A stretch of DNA of 64,000 nt from Armigeres subalbatus (GCF_024139115.2 NC_085139.1:106431935-106495934); one strand, 5' to 3'; shown: positions 34,535 to 46,000, counted from the first letter of the stretch. The notes: generated from the sequence alone by a model not told the origin. A program made the numbers and translations.

Positions 34535-34904
34535 GCCTTCTCGTACAACTAAGTTGTACCGAAAGGCTATCATTTCACTTCGCAAACGAACTTTTTATAG
34601 AAGCCTCTGAGACCCTTAGTATTATATACCAATCGACTCAGCTCGACGAGCTGAGCACATGTCTGCCTGTCCGTGTGTATGTATGTGTGTATTTCGTAGT
34701 AATCCTTAACCGATTTTCTCGCAACAAGTTTCATTCGACAGGGGACAAAGCCTTGTTGATCACTATTGAATTTTATAACGATCGGTCATTGCGTTTAAAA
34801 GTTATGAAGAAAATGGTACATCGGACCATTTAAACCCCATATAGGGTTGGTGTCTTAACTAAATGCGAGAAAGGCACCACCAACGCTAGGTGGATTAATC
34901 TGGG
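34535..34904 (-). mobile_element. MITE of the CCCAGATTAATCC...GAGAAAGGC family, short copy
   Basis: Read on the minus strand it begins CCCAGATTAATCCACCTAGC and ends AAGTTGTACGAGAAGGC (approximately), the same ends as the element at 37865-38577. The internal CGACTCAGCTCGACGAGCTG palindrome is shared. T runs flank both ends. Confidence 0.75.
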
Positions 34905-34943
34905 TTTTTCAATCTGTAATTCCTTTGCACGTTGAGCAGTTCG

Positions 34944-35099
34944 TTACGAAACACCGAATTCTTGCATAATTTTGTATGCAGTCCAGGATTTGGGAAGGGA
35001 AGTTAGAATCCTATATCGATCGTTTCTGTCAGATATTTCATCAAATTTTGCCTTCATTTGTTGAAGAATTTCCCGTCTCCGGGTTTCTGGGTAGCAGCG
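34944..35099 (-). pseudogene. Helix-turn-helix-like coding fragment, 51 codons
   Basis: This frame has no ATG start of its own that makes sense. It encodes ILQQMKAKFDEISDRNDRYR followed by ILTSLPKSWTAYKIMQEFGV and a stop. The SLPKSW..YKIMQEFGVS pattern looks like a small helix-turn-helix as found in some transposon-encoded proteins. It could be a downstream exon of the same gene as the fragment at 35387-35686, since the order fits minus-strand transcription. The MITE at 34535-34904 lies just downstream. The family is not identified. Confidence 0.4.
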
Positions 35100-35386
35100 C
35101 TACCAATTGATTCAGCACTCGTTGATTCCAAAGAAAACAAAGTTTCTGAAAACAAGATGGAAAAATATTTTTTAGTTAGGAACATGTTTCTTTATATAAT
35201 GTACTGCATATTGTATTCGATTATTCTATTTTGTTGCATGATAGGCAACTGTTCTACAAATTGAGCTACTAGGTCGGATTAGGTAAGATTATACGGAACT
35301 AATTTTTTTTTTCCATTTTCTGAATAATCGAGTACAACTTGTATAACGTAGCGAATCATGATGTCTGAATGAACAAAAAGAAGAGA

Positions 35387-35686
35387 TTATGATGATCCAG
35401 CGGCGTTGGGATCGATTATTTCAAAACCACCATTATTGATGTTTGCTGGTGCGGCGAAATTGTTCACTCTAGATGGTCCCGCCACGGCGAAATTATTAGT
35501 GCCTGATGGTCCGGCAACGGCGAGATCATCAAGTTTCGATGGTTCAGAAACGGTTAGTTCTTGATTTTCACATTCTATATTAACTGCACTTGGAGTTGAT
35601 GGTTCGTTTCCTTTCTTGATAAAGCGATAAAGTCTGCAATAGCAGTTATTACAAATGTAGGAACACTGAACAGCTTTTATCCAACT
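35387..35686 (-). pseudogene. Cys-rich then AVAGPS-repeat coding fragment, 99 codons
   Basis: A minus frame without ATG, bounded upstream by a stop, reads CSYICNNCYCRLYRFIKKGN, then an acidic linker, then three imperfect repeats of the type LAVAGPSGTNNF / AVAGPSRVNNF / AAPANINNGGF and ends at a stop after DPNAAGSS. A splice-acceptor-like sequence ending CTGTTCAG lies near its 5' end. The repeats and the balanced composition suggest genuine coding history. It may be the N-terminal part of the gene whose next piece is at 34944-35099. Function unknown. Confidence 0.4.
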
Positions 35687-35985
35687 TTATTCTCCTTTCC
35701 GCTGCATAATCATACAGTTTAGGAGTAAGTTTCCTGTAACACTTACTCCAAACATGGCAGTTCGTGCTTCATTGTATTAAACGTTTCTTCAGTAAGGCAA
35801 CTGGACAATTTCACTGATTTTCTTGACTAACATATGCTTTATCTTATAGACCTCTTTAAATAGTCCATTTGGTTATCATTTAGGTAGAGAACAAGGAAAA
35901 GGAAACAGATGAATAATAATCAAAAAAGAAAATACAATGAATTACCTGCATCAAAAATATTGAAAACATATAAACAAAGCAGGTA

Positions 35986-36989
35986 CCGTCAACTGGGGGG
36001 AAGATGATCATTGAGGTGAAGATGATCATTTGAAACGAGCCTGGATTAAAAACAAAGAGACGCAATACTCCTACCTTTAACAACCTTGTGCTCGATTGGA
36101 ACAACCGATTTGACAGCAAATGCGCTGTTCCAATTTTGACACTTCATCTCTTTGTTATGAGTGCAGCCTCTTTAATCATTTGATGTGTCAGTCTTCTCCT
36201 TCTTCTTCTTATTGGCATTACATCCCCACACTGGGACAGAGCCGCCTCGCAGCTTAGTGTTCATTAAGCACTTCCACAGTTCTTAACTGCGAGGTTTCTA
36301 AGCCAGGTTATCATTTTTGCATTCGTATATCATGAGACTATAGCTATAGCACGATGATACTTTTATGCCCAGGGAAGTCGAGACAATTTCCAATCCGAAA
36401 ATTGCCTAGACCGGCACCGGGAATCGAACCCAGCCACCCTCAGCATGGTCTTGCTTTGTAGCCGCGCGTCTTACCGCACGGCTAAGGAGGGCCCCATAAT
36501 GATGTGTCAGTCAAAAGTGCCAAATTTTTTTATGAAACGGTAGTCAACAATATTCTCCGTTCAAGTAATGTTACCGCTAGGTAGAAATCCGAGTTTTTCG
36601 ATTATAATCATGAAAATGTATTTTGTGGAAGAAAGAGAGAGATAGTCATAAATGACGCTATTTTCGTTTCAAATATTGACTTCGTAGACTTCTTTACGTA
36701 GTAAATTCAACATTCATACAAATAACCTTGTGTATTTTGACTACTAGGTCGTAATGATTTTAGTAGAGCTGTCTTGATCAACTTCACCCCAAACCAAATT
36801 ATTCAGAAAATGTGAGATAATTTAATTTATTTTAATAAATGGGAACGCATTTCAGAAAACTAAAGTTGTTGATTATTGCAACGTATAGCAGTACATGTTT
36901 TGGAAATATTTGTTTCGATTTAAAATGTAAACAGACATTGTTATTGCATGTTTTGTTCTAAAAATGATCATCTTCCCCCCAGTTGACGG
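35986..36989. mobile_element. TIR element, CCGTCAACTGGGGGGAAG ends, TA duplication
   Basis: Both ends read CCGTCAACTGGGGGGAAGAT inward, exactly the same over at least 20 bp, continuing GATCATT. TA flanks both (35984-35985, 36990-36991). It is 1004 bp including a Feilai copy at 36194-36495, so the core is about 700 bp without a transposase. Confidence 0.88.
36194..36495 (-). mobile_element. Feilai-type SINE inside the TIR element
   Basis: Minus-strand head GGCCCTCCTTAGCCGTGCGG, full body and a GAA-repeat tail. GATGTGTCAGTC occurs on both sides (36182-36193, 36501-36512), a 12-bp target duplication. It inserted after the host element. Confidence 0.93.
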
Positions 36990-36991
36990 TA

Positions 36992-37101
36992 ACCTATTGT
37001 ATGGATCGCTGAAAACCAACCTTTTTGAAAAACGACATACTGCTTTGCCGATTTTGGAAAATGAAATCATCAATTACAACACCAGACTATTCCGATTGAA
37101 T
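36992..37101. other. Short spacer between elements
   Basis: About 110 bp of unassigned sequence between two TA-flanked elements. Confidence 0.5.
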
Positions 37102-37103
37102 TA

Positions 37104-37659
37104 GGGAGTGAGTGCTAGTAGTGGACCCCGTGCGTATAATGGACCCCCTGAACAAAATCTCAAATTAAACGCTGGAATCGACAATTTTCTGCAAGCTTCC
37201 GTCGGGTGAAGATGCTTTATGTAACAGGACAGCAGTTCCTTACATTTGTTATGGACAGGAAAACAGAAATTCAGTTATATTAACTAATTTGTTAACGTAA
37301 ATATGCTAAAGGGTCCATTACTAGCACACAAGGGGGGGTCCATTATAGGCAAGAGGAACATGTGGGAATGGAACATGTAAATCAAATGGGGGGACCATAA
37401 TACGTATGTAAACAAACTCGACGTTGCGTATTATGGACCCTGGGGTGGCCATAATAGGCATGCTAGCTACACTATTTTAAAATCCCTTTTTTATTGGTAA
37501 AAATGAACGTTTTGACTAGTTTTTGTACGAAACTCAATGCTGGTACCTGTGGCTTGTCATCTGGTGCAACAGAACAACAGTTTTTCAAGAGGATCGCTCT
37601 AGCGAAGCGACTGAAGTAAAATTTAGTCGTTAAGGGGTCCATTACTAGCACTCACTCCC
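37104..37659. mobile_element. TIR MITE, GGGAGTGAGTGCTAGTA ends, copy 1
   Basis: Ends GGGAGTGAGTGCTAGTAGTG and, read inward from the right, GGGAGTGAGTGCTAGTAATG. TA flanks at 37102-37103 and 37660-37661. The interior has further GGGTCCATTA words, like subterminal repeats. It is 556 bp and uninterrupted. Confidence 0.92.
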
Positions 37660-37693
37660 TATTTTCAACTATTGTGATTCGTAAATTCTTATA

Positions 37694-38965
37694 GGGAGTG
37701 AGTGCTAGTAATGGACCCCTTAACGACTAAATTTTACTTCAGTCGCTTCGCTAGAGCGATCCTCTTGAAAAACTGTTGTTCTGTTGCACCAGATGACAAG
37801 CCACAGGTACCAGCATCGAGTTTCGTACAAAAACTAGTCAAAACATTCATTTTTACCAATAAAACCCAGATTAATCCACCTAGCGGTGATGGCGCCTTTC
37901 TCGCGCAAAAGGTAATAAATGTAGCCTTTACGCTTACACCTCGATGATGTACAAGAAAGGCAAAACAGTTACACCGTCTAATGTTATGATAGAAAATATA
38001 CACTAGTAGACGACAGATGGCGCTGCCAAAAGTTTCTCGAATTTCCTATGTTCGAATTTTGACTTTCGGACAATTTCATAGTACTATGAAACTGAACGAA
38101 GAGCATACTTACGCCTAAATGCGTGCAACACGAGCATCTTTATAGTACGATGAAACTCTTAATGGGAAGCCACGGATAAAATATTCATAGATGCAAGGCA
38201 TTTTTCATAACACATTATTGTTCTATGTGACTATGTCTCATCACTATTTTAATATTATCTATTTTTTGCAATTTGCAATTATTATGAAATTCAATAGTGA
38301 TCAACAGCGTTTTAGTCTCTGTCGGATGCAACTTGTTGCAAGAAAATCAGTTAAGAGTTTCTATGTGAAAATTTGGCTAATGTTTTTTATGGCATTTTGT
38401 GCACACACACGCACACACATACACACACACGCACACACGGACAGACAGACATTTGTTCAGCTCATCGAGCTGAGTCGAATGGTATATAATACTATGGGTC
38501 TCCGGGACTTCTATCAAAAGTTCGATTTTGGAGTGCAATGATAGCCTTTCGGTACAACTTAGTTGTACGAGAAAGGCAAAAAGGGATTTTAAAATATTGT
38601 AGCTAGCGTGCCTATTATGGCCACCCCCGGGTCCATAATACGCAACGTCGAGTTTGTTTACATACGTATTATGGTCCCCCCATTTGATTTACATGTTCCA
38701 TTCCCACATGTTCCTTTTGCCTATAATGGACCCCCCCTTGTGTGCTAGTAATGGACCCTTTAGCATATTTACGTTAACAAATTAGTTAATATAACTGAAT
38801 TTCTGTTTTCCTGTCCATAACAAATGTATGGAACTGCTGTCCTGTTACATAAAGCATCTTCACCCGACGGAAGCTTGCAGAAAATTGTCGATTCCAGCGT
38901 TTAATTTGAGATTTTGTTCAGGGGGTCCATTATACGCACGGGGTCCACTACTAGCACTCACTCCC
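37694..38965. mobile_element. Same MITE, copy 2, inverted and holding an insertion
   Basis: It begins GGGAGTGAGTGCTAGTAATG and is the reverse complement of copy 1 along its whole length, apart from the 713-bp insertion at 37865-38577. TA flanks at 37692-37693 and 38966-38967. Only 34 bp separate the two copies, and identity by eye is about 98%. Confidence 0.92.
37865..38577 (+). mobile_element. CCCAGATTAATCC...GAGAAAGGC element, long copy, exact boundaries
   Basis: Comparison with copy 1 gives the empty site AATAAAAAAGGG. The filled site has four A before CCCAGATTAATCCACCTAGC and five A after GTACGAGAAAGGC, so the insertion is 713 bp with about 3 bp (AAA) duplicated. It contains CCTTTCTCG near the left end, the inverse CGAGAAAGG at the right end, and a CA-repeat tract at about 38400-38440. 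No coding capacity. Confidence 0.88.
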
Positions 38966-38967
38966 TA

Positions 38968-39276
38968 ATAATTGTTTGGTCCCGTAAACAAACACTCTTG
39001 AATAACGTTTTCATACTTTTGATTTAATTTGAACTATTTGAAATAGTGGAGAATAACGTTCATTCCATGTGTGTATGGACAGAAAACTTGAAATTTTCAA
39101 AAAAATGTAACTCAAAAACGGCTCGATGAACATTTCTAATTTTTTGATATGGTATGTAAAAATGTTTGAATTTTCATAAAAAATATAAAAATAAATAGTC
39201 GTTGTGGTCCAACATTTCAAAAATCATAAAAAACGAGTATTTTGACCATTTTAGCAAATTTGAGTACACCAATGCT
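38968..39276. other. Non-coding AT-rich spacer
   Basis: No element or gene recognised between the inverted MITE pair and the RTE-like 3' end. Confidence 0.45.
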
Positions 39277-39311
39277 TACTTACTTGATGGGCTACAGCTC
39301 TTCGATCAAAC

Positions 39312-41208
39312 CTACGCCGAATGGAGTATCCTTCTCCACTGGACTCGATCCTGGGCCAATCGCTTCCAGTCGCCCTGAACATTGAGCGCCCTCAGGTCCT
39401 CTTCAACTGCAAAAAGCCATCGTGTACGCGGCCTTCCACGAAGCCTGCGGCCTCTTCCGGGTTCTCTACTAAATATTATCTTCGCTTGACGTTCTTCCGG
39501 CATACGAACAACGTGACCAGCCCACCGTAATCTGCCGTGTTGTATAAGCTTAATAATATCCAGCCCTTTATATACACCTGGTACAATTCGTGATTCATGC
39601 GACGCCGCCAGATACCGTTCTCCTGTTTACCGCCGAGTATTGTCCCCAGCACCTTACGCTCAAACACTCCGAAAGCTCTCCGATCAGCCTCCTTTAACGT
39701 CCATGTATCATGGCCGTATAAAGCCACTGGAAGAATCAGAGTAGTATACAGCGCGAGTTTTGTTTTCGTTTGCAGACTACGGGACTTAAGCTGGTTACGA
39801 AGTCCGTAATAGGCCCTATTTGCAGCTGCAATACGTCTTTTCATCTCGTGGATAACATCATTATCGCACGTCACTAATGTTCCAAGATACACAAATTCTT
39901 CTACCACTTCAAACTTTTCACCATCCAGCACCATTTCACTACCACCACCACTAATGAACCCACGTTGATTGCCAGCGACCATGTACTTCGTTTTGCTGGT
40001 ATTGATCGTGAGTCCAATCCTCGCTGTTTCCCTCTTAAAAGGCACAAAAGCCTCTTCCTCGGCACGGCGATCAATTCCGATAATATCGATATCGTCCGCA
40101 AATCCCAGGAGCATATGCGATTTTGTGATAATGGTACCGCTTCTTTGCACACCAGCTCTCCTAATCGCTCCCTCGAGCGCTATATTGAACAGTAGATTCG
40201 AGAGTGCATCAACCTGCTTTAATCCATCTAAGGTAACAAATGACGTCGATATTTCATCCGCTACCCTTACACTTGATTTCGATCCGTCCAACTTTATACG
40301 AATCAGCCGTATCAGTTTCGCCGGAAAACCATGTTCAAGCATAATTTGCCATAATTCATTCCGTTTCACTGAATCGTACGCCGCCTTGAAATCAATAAAC
40401 AGATGATGTGTCTGCAAGTTGTACTCCCGGAATTGTGATTTGGATTTGTCTCAGGGTAAACATTTGATCCATCGTTGATCGGCCCTCACGAAAACCTGCT
40501 TGGTATTCGCCGACGAAGAACTCTTCAAGCGGTCTCAATCTGTTGAACGGAATACGGGACATAATTTTGTACGCCGAATTAAGGAGGGTTATTCCTCGGT
40601 AATTGGCGCACTCCAGTCTATGCCCTTTCTTAAAGAGAGGGCAAATGAGGCCGTCCAACCAGCTAGCTGGCATTTCCTCGTCTACCCATATTTTCGACAT
40701 AATATGATGCAGAACTTCAAAAAGCTGCTCAATGCCATGTTTGAGAAGTTCAGCCGGGAGCTGGTCCTTCCCCGCAGCCTTATTGTTTTTCAGCTCTTTA
40801 ACAGCTTTTTTAACTTCATCTAGTGTAGGTGACTCCACAGCTTGTCCATCGTCGCTAATATTTATTCTGTTCACCGATGCACCGTCACTTCCTCCATTCA
40901 ACAAAGTCTCGAAGTGTTGCTTCCACCTGGCAGCCACTTCAGTTTTATCTGTCAGCAAATTCCCTTGTTGGTCGTTGCACATGACGGGAGATGGCGCTGT
41001 CTTTCTCCGCACGCCATTGACAGACTCATAAAACCTCCGCATATCGTTCTGCTCCATTTTTTTCCTGCGCCTCACTAATAACTTGTTCTTCGTACGCTTT
41101 TTTCTTCCTGCGGTGGGTTCCTTTTTCAGCTGCTCTTGCTTCCTTTATTCTCTCGATCGATCTTTCTATTCGATCGGGTACCCGACACCAACATCCGGCT
41201 TCTGGCAA
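39312..41208 (-). pseudogene. Reverse transcriptase region of the RTE-like element
   Basis: Three overlapping frames cover the region. A linker (41026-41208) leads to the finger domain at 40392-41075, with KNNKAAGKDQLPAELLKHG, CANYRGITLLNSAYKIMSR and VGEYQAGFREGRSTMDQMFT. After a frameshift near 40400 the palm follows at 39476-40417 with HHLFIDFKAAYDSV, LKQVDALSNLLFNIALEGA, the catalytic LLGFADDIDIIG and KTKYMVAG, then GVFERKVLGTI and RRRMNHELYQ. A last piece at 39312-39503 (RGRPRTRWLF, EEDLRALN) is in another frame. The catalytic aspartates are present. Frameshifts make it a pseudogene. Confidence 0.9.
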
Positions 41209-41364
41209 CGTTCTTTTCGTCTGTCACTCTCTGACACTCCACATCGATTCAACCCGTCTTGGGTCGCCTCTGTGCAGTGCCTACCACTTCTCGTTCTGTT
41301 GTGCTCACCGCTCCATGGATCGAGTCCCATAGATCGTTGATGTTGTCGCTAACGTTGATTGCAC

Positions 41365-42132
41365 TTATCCGTTCGTCGAGCTTCTGGCGGTACTCAGCCG
41401 ATACTCCTTCCGCCGACTATCGCTGGATATTGTAACGCATCGTTCGCTTTGATCTTTTGATACAACCGTTGACGGCGGTGATCGAATTTTACTGACAACG
41501 AGGTAGTGATTAGAGTCAATGTTCGGACCTCTGAATATCCGCGCATCGATAACATCCGAGAAATGGCGCCCATCCACCAGAACATGGTCTATCTGGTTGC
41601 AAGTTTCACCATTTGGGTGTCTCCAGGTGTGCCTTCGGATGTTCTTTCGTGCAAAGTAGGTGCTACTGATGGCCATCCCTCTGGCAGCAGCAAAATTTAC
41701 TAGCCGTAGGCCGTTGTCATTGGTAGCGGAGTGAAGGCTCTCCCTACCGATTATGGGACGGAAAATGTCCTCCCTACTGACCTGAGCGTTAGCGTCTCCG
41801 ATAACAATTTTCACGTCATGCTTTGGGTACTCTCCATAGGCTTTATCAAGACATTCATAAAACGTGTCCTTCACGTCGTCGGATTTATCGTTTGTCGGTG
41901 CGTAAACGTTGATTAGGCTGTAATTGAAGAATTTGCCCCGTATCCTAAACACACAGATTTGCTTTTGCTCTGCTTTTTCACTGTCGCTGTGATAGATGTT
42001 ATACTTGAATGCAGTGTTGGTCGTGGGGTCCACGGCTCGGAATTCACGTTCTCCGGATCTGGGCCATCGGACTTCTTGAATAGCGACCACGTTCACTCCA
42101 ACCTTCTGCAGTTTGCGAGCCAGAAGGCTCAC
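41365..42132 (-). pseudogene. Apurinic-type endonuclease domain of the RTE-like element
   Basis: The frame reads VVAIQEVRWPRSGE (metal-binding E), LINVYAPTNDKSDDVK, VKIVIGDANAQVSRE (catalytic D and N region), GETCNQIDHVLVDGR and IDSNHYLVVSKI (terminal D-x-x-H-type motif). These are the motifs of the AP-type endonuclease that nicks the target for reverse transcription. The upstream first ~30 residues (KLGTWNVRSL-type motif) lie beyond the hAT insertion or are lost. The frame breaks at 41365 before the RT. Confidence 0.9.
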
Positions 42133-42159
42133 TCGTCCAGGTTCATTTAGGGTCCTGAC

Positions 42160-42549
42160 CAGGCTTGTAAAATGTCATCTGCATGTCATTTGACTGATTT
42201 GTTCATAACTTTCTTTAGAAGCCAAATTTATTCCATAATTTTGAATGTACTCATAACGCTTGAGTAGGGCTATATTTTTGTCCAAGGGTACATTGCTCTA
42301 AGTATAACATCAGAGGCTGGAGAGTGAAAATTCTCCAAAATGTCACGTGTCATTTGACATAATGTCATTTGAATGACATTTTGCCTCCCACGCCCCAGAT
42401 TACATAATTACAGCAAAGTAATGTTAGACAAAGTTGTAGGTCCATTTAAGCGCTATAAGTTCGTCATACAACATGAATTGATAGCTACCTTCTGAAAAAA
42501 GTTCTGCAAAAATTATACAAACGAATGCAAATGACATTTTACAACACTG
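42160..42549. mobile_element. hAT-type MITE with 8-bp target duplication
   Basis: The left end CAGGCTTGTAAAATGTCATC and the right end, read inward as CAGTGTTGTAAAATGTCATT, match with few changes. GTCCTGAC lies directly outside both (42152-42159, 42550-42557). An 8-bp duplication with CAG-type ends is characteristic of the hAT superfamily. It is 390 bp, non-coding, and sits in the 5' part of the RTE-like element. Confidence 0.93.
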
Positions 42550-43020
42550 GTCCTGACATTCCAGGTACCGAGTTTCCAATCATAGTCCTTATTTCGTTGC
42601 CGGGTCGGTTGCCAAAAATAACGTTCTCTTTTTCTTCTATCTCCATTTTTCTTGGTATTTAAGAGGCTTCAGTAAGCTACCTTACCGGGGTCGCGTTACC
42701 TACATCGCGATGATGGGGCTGCCACCTTAGGTATAGCTGACGCGATACAGCATTTCGTTAATCAGCCGCTGGGTACCAGGCAGACGCTGTTTGAGCCGCA
42801 TCTCCTGGTGAACAGACGCTCGAGGCGTACCTTCTCACACTAGCTGATGTCAGAAGGACAACAGTGCCCAGGCTGCACTACCAGCTAAGTACACAGCCCT
42901 TAGCTGGCGGTCTTTTGTCATCGGACGACCCGTGGAAGCGTGAGATAGGGACTTGTGGAGACCAGAGCTCTGTTGGGCGCTCCTTCCTTGATGTCAACCC
43001 ACCATTTTGCAGCCCAATCG

Positions 43021-43419
43021 ATATAGAACCACATATAAATTAAATAATTGCTAATTCGAGACCACTCATAAAGTTTATTTGGATATATATTTTATTAGTA
43101 GTTCGCGTGGAGAATGGTTATGTGTGCGCTGGTATACATCATAAGTTAAAATTATGGATTTTTGCCAATAAATATGTGTGGATTTTTAGTAGTGTAGTTA
43201 ATTCCAATGTAAAATTCACCTTTCGTTTTGAGAGGAAAATGTTATTTTGCAAATATTCCTAAATACTGTCAAACTTCTTTTCGACGTGACATTTTTTGCA
43301 TTGGTAGATTTAACAATTCTATACTTTCTGCTGAAAACCACTAACTAGTTTTCTTAATTTTAACAACGTTTCTTTTAATTTTACCAACGGTTCCTAGTCA
43401 GCGTAAAAATAAGATGTTC
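43021..43419. other. AT-rich spacer, no gene
   Basis: Nothing recognised between the RTE 5' UTR and the next retrotransposon fragment. Confidence 0.45.
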
Positions 43420-44395
43420 GGAATCCCAACTGTTTGCCAATAATTCTGGAGTCTCGAAATGCAGCAATCTGGGACCACTTCAATTTTCTATTTTCATAAA
43501 TGACGCCTCCCTGTTGGTACCTCCTGGATGCCGCTACTTTTTCGCAGACGACACAAAAATAGTCAAAATAGTAAAATGTTACTCCGACTGCTATTATTTA
43601 CAAAACAAGATGTTTACCATCATCTTTTCTGAGTGGTGCTCAAGAAACTTGCTAAGACTAAGTATCGAGAAATGCAACATTATCTCGTTTCTTCGAAAAA
43701 ATCAGCCATTCACATTCGACTACGTCCTCAACGGACAAACTCTTCTTCGGGTTCAGCAAGATAAGGATCTTGGTGTTATCACATTCCGTGTCCACTATAA
43801 GGATATCGTGACCAGAGCTAATCGTCAACATGGCTTTATGTTCAAAATCGCTGATGAATTCAGGGATCCGATGTGCCTCAGGTCTCTCTATTGCTCCATT
43901 GAGATCTTTATTGGAATCGAATGCTGTTGTGTGGTGTCCTTTTTAAGCCAATTGCATTGCTCGAATAGAAGCCGTTCAAAAAAAATTGTGCGTTATGTAG
44001 TGCATACCTTTATTGGTTGGCGTGACCAATGGAATTTGCCACCGTAAAGCGCTGTCTTTTGAGAATTGAACCACTTGATGTGAGAAAAAGATTCGCTCAA
44101 GCAACATTTGCAGAAAAATTGCTCACAGGTGACATCGATTGTCCAGCATTGCTAGCCTAAATTCAAATATACGCACCAGAAAGACCGCTTCGTCATCGTA
44201 ACTTTCTTTTTCTGGAATCGAGGAGCAGCAATTATGCTTTGAACGAGCCCGGCCGTGCAATCTGACTTCAATTAAATCAATTTTTTTCATACTTTAACTA
44301 CAATGTTTCTGCTGACGTGTTTCGACAACAACTACTAGAAGTTTTCCGTACTGCCGGACGTTACCAAATAGATTTAGAATAGAATAAGTCATATT
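43420..44395 (+). pseudogene. CR1/Jockey-like non-LTR retrotransposon fragment (RT palm to C-terminus)
   Basis: Before the 177-codon frame, the DNA reads as a reverse transcriptase (SNLGPLQFSIFINDASL) and then CRYFFADDTKIVK, with the catalytic FADD. Downstream are KDLGVITF and HYKDIVTRANR. After a frameshift at about 44045 the C-terminal domain continues (RCLLRIEPLDV, LLTGDIDCPALLA, ERPLRHRNFLFL). Premature stops are present. The C-terminal domain is the same type as the fragment at 58830-59505. 5'-truncated. Confidence 0.8.
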
Positions 44396-45191
44396 CATTG
44401 AGACAACCATTGCACTATGGTCCAGGATACAGATTTACGCGGAAAGATGCATTTTACGCCAAAACTATATTTTTTAGTTTGTTCTTCTATTTAGTTTAGT
44501 TTGTTCTTCTATTGTTCTACACAATTGTTCGAAATAGTAAGGTCATCATTATGGTGCTACCAAAAATAGGCCACCCTACCCAACATATAAAAAATTAGAA
44601 AATACTTTTTTATTTCTCGGAATACTGACATGTTATGTTCTACAAAGTTGTAGCGCAGATTATTCCAACAAATTTTGCTAAAAATGCTTTTGCTAAAAAA
44701 GTTTTTGTTTTAGATTTCTCGAAAAAGTCGTCTTCGGGTGACTTTTATAGCTAAAAAAATGCAACTTTTGATGGGTAAATATGCTCAATATCTTTTTCCG
44801 ATCAAAAGTTATAATCGTGTTGCTGACAAAATTGCATTTTTTTTTTCAAGAGTTGGTTATGGCGGACAAACAAAAATGTTTACACGGAATTTGAAAGAGC
44901 AATTCATATTCTTGATTATGTCAAAAAATTGGAGATATGGTATTTTTTTATCTCATGTTTTAGCAAATTTACTAAAATCATGTTTTTTCAAGTAATATGA
45001 TATAACTTGACAATGGAAGAAGATACAGACGATATTCTTATAGCAAAACACGTGAAGAAGGTGATATTCGTGAAAAATGAAAAATAAAAAATCTACAGAT
45101 TTAACACTTTTTATAAGTAAATTTTATCATTATCACCGTCTTGCAAGATTAACAAGAAAAGATGCATTTTCGGCCTAAAGTATGCTTTTAA

Positions 45192-45412
45192 GGTCACTTC
45201 TGACGGAATCCAAGTTTCAAAGTGCTCGCGTTTTCGGGGGCACACCACTCAATACGGAAGCAACGCACAACTGTCATTTTTATTATTTCACGCATGCTGC
45301 GACGCAGCAAAGCCAAATCAACAAAAATGACAGTTCTGCGCCGGCTCCGTATCGAGTGGTGTGCCCATGAAAACGCGAGCACTTTGAAACTTGGATTCCG
45401 TCAGGAGTGACC
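45192..45412. mobile_element. Palindromic MITE with TTAA flanks
   Basis: Arms GGTCACTTCTGACGGAATCC (continuing AAGTTTCAAAGTGCTCGCG) pair over about 70 bp with the right end. TTAA flanks both sides (45188-45191, 45413-45416), as in piggyBac-type insertions, though the GGTC end is not the usual piggyBac one. It is 221 bp. Mirror frames on both strands are artefacts. Confidence 0.8.
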
Positions 45413-45423
45413 TTAAGTAAAAA

Positions 45424-46000
45424 CCCAGAATAATCCACCTAGCGGTAATGGTACCTTTCTCGTGTACATATTATAAAACAAAAAAACACATAAGAGTAAC
45501 AAGAAAAGCTCATAAGAGAGGTCAAAATTTCTTTAAAATCATTTTACTAAGATAAATTCAGTTATTTCCATCAATTCACATTTATTTGCGTTTATTTAAA
45601 TGCATTGCCGTAGTTCCTGAAAAAAAAAATGTTTTTTTCGAATTTGATTTTGGAAAAATATGAAAAAATTAATATTTTTTAATAACCTCGGAACGCAATG
45701 GCCGATTGGGCCAGTTTTCAATAGCGAAAAATAAGGAAGGATTCCGCGTCGAATGCAACTTGTTGCGAGTAAATCGAATGATGCGAAGTGCCAAAAAGTG
45801 TGTCTCACATTTTTTGTACACATACGCACATACACACACACACACATACACACACATACATACATACATACAGGCATCACCTCAGTTCGTCGTGCTGAGT
45901 CGATTGGTATATAACACTATGGGTATCCGAGCCTTCTACCAAAAGTTCTGTTTTGGAGCAATGCTATAGCCTTTACGTATACTTAGTATACGAGAAAGGC
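45424..46000 (+). mobile_element. CCCAGATTAATCC...GAGAAAGGC family, third copy
   Basis: Starts CCCAGAATAATCCACCTAGC and ends GTATACGAGAAAGGC, the same ends as 37865-38577. It contains CA-repeats (about 45822-45860) and the CTCAGTTCGTCGTGCTGAGT palindrome. A runs flank it. Confidence 0.8.

Larger units (their letters stand above)
39277..43020 (-). mobile_element. RTE-like non-LTR retrotransposon, nearly full length, dead
   Basis: On the minus strand the element has a 5' UTR (about 43020-42560), an endonuclease, a reverse transcriptase and a C-terminal tail, and ends in an AAGTAAGTAAG microsatellite near 39277. It is interrupted at 42160-42549 by an hAT-type MITE. Several frameshifts separate the domains. 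The order (endonuclease, RT, short tail) and the simple-repeat 3' end fit the RTE clade. Confidence 0.85.

Noticed and set aside
38398..38445. CA-repeat tract as an independent microsatellite locus
   Set aside because: The same tract is in the same position in the related copy at 45424-46000, so it belongs to the mobile element.
45182..45410. Overlapping 62-codon frames on both strands with similar peptides
   Set aside because: The similarity arises because the DNA is a palindromic MITE, so both strands encode almost the same sequence.
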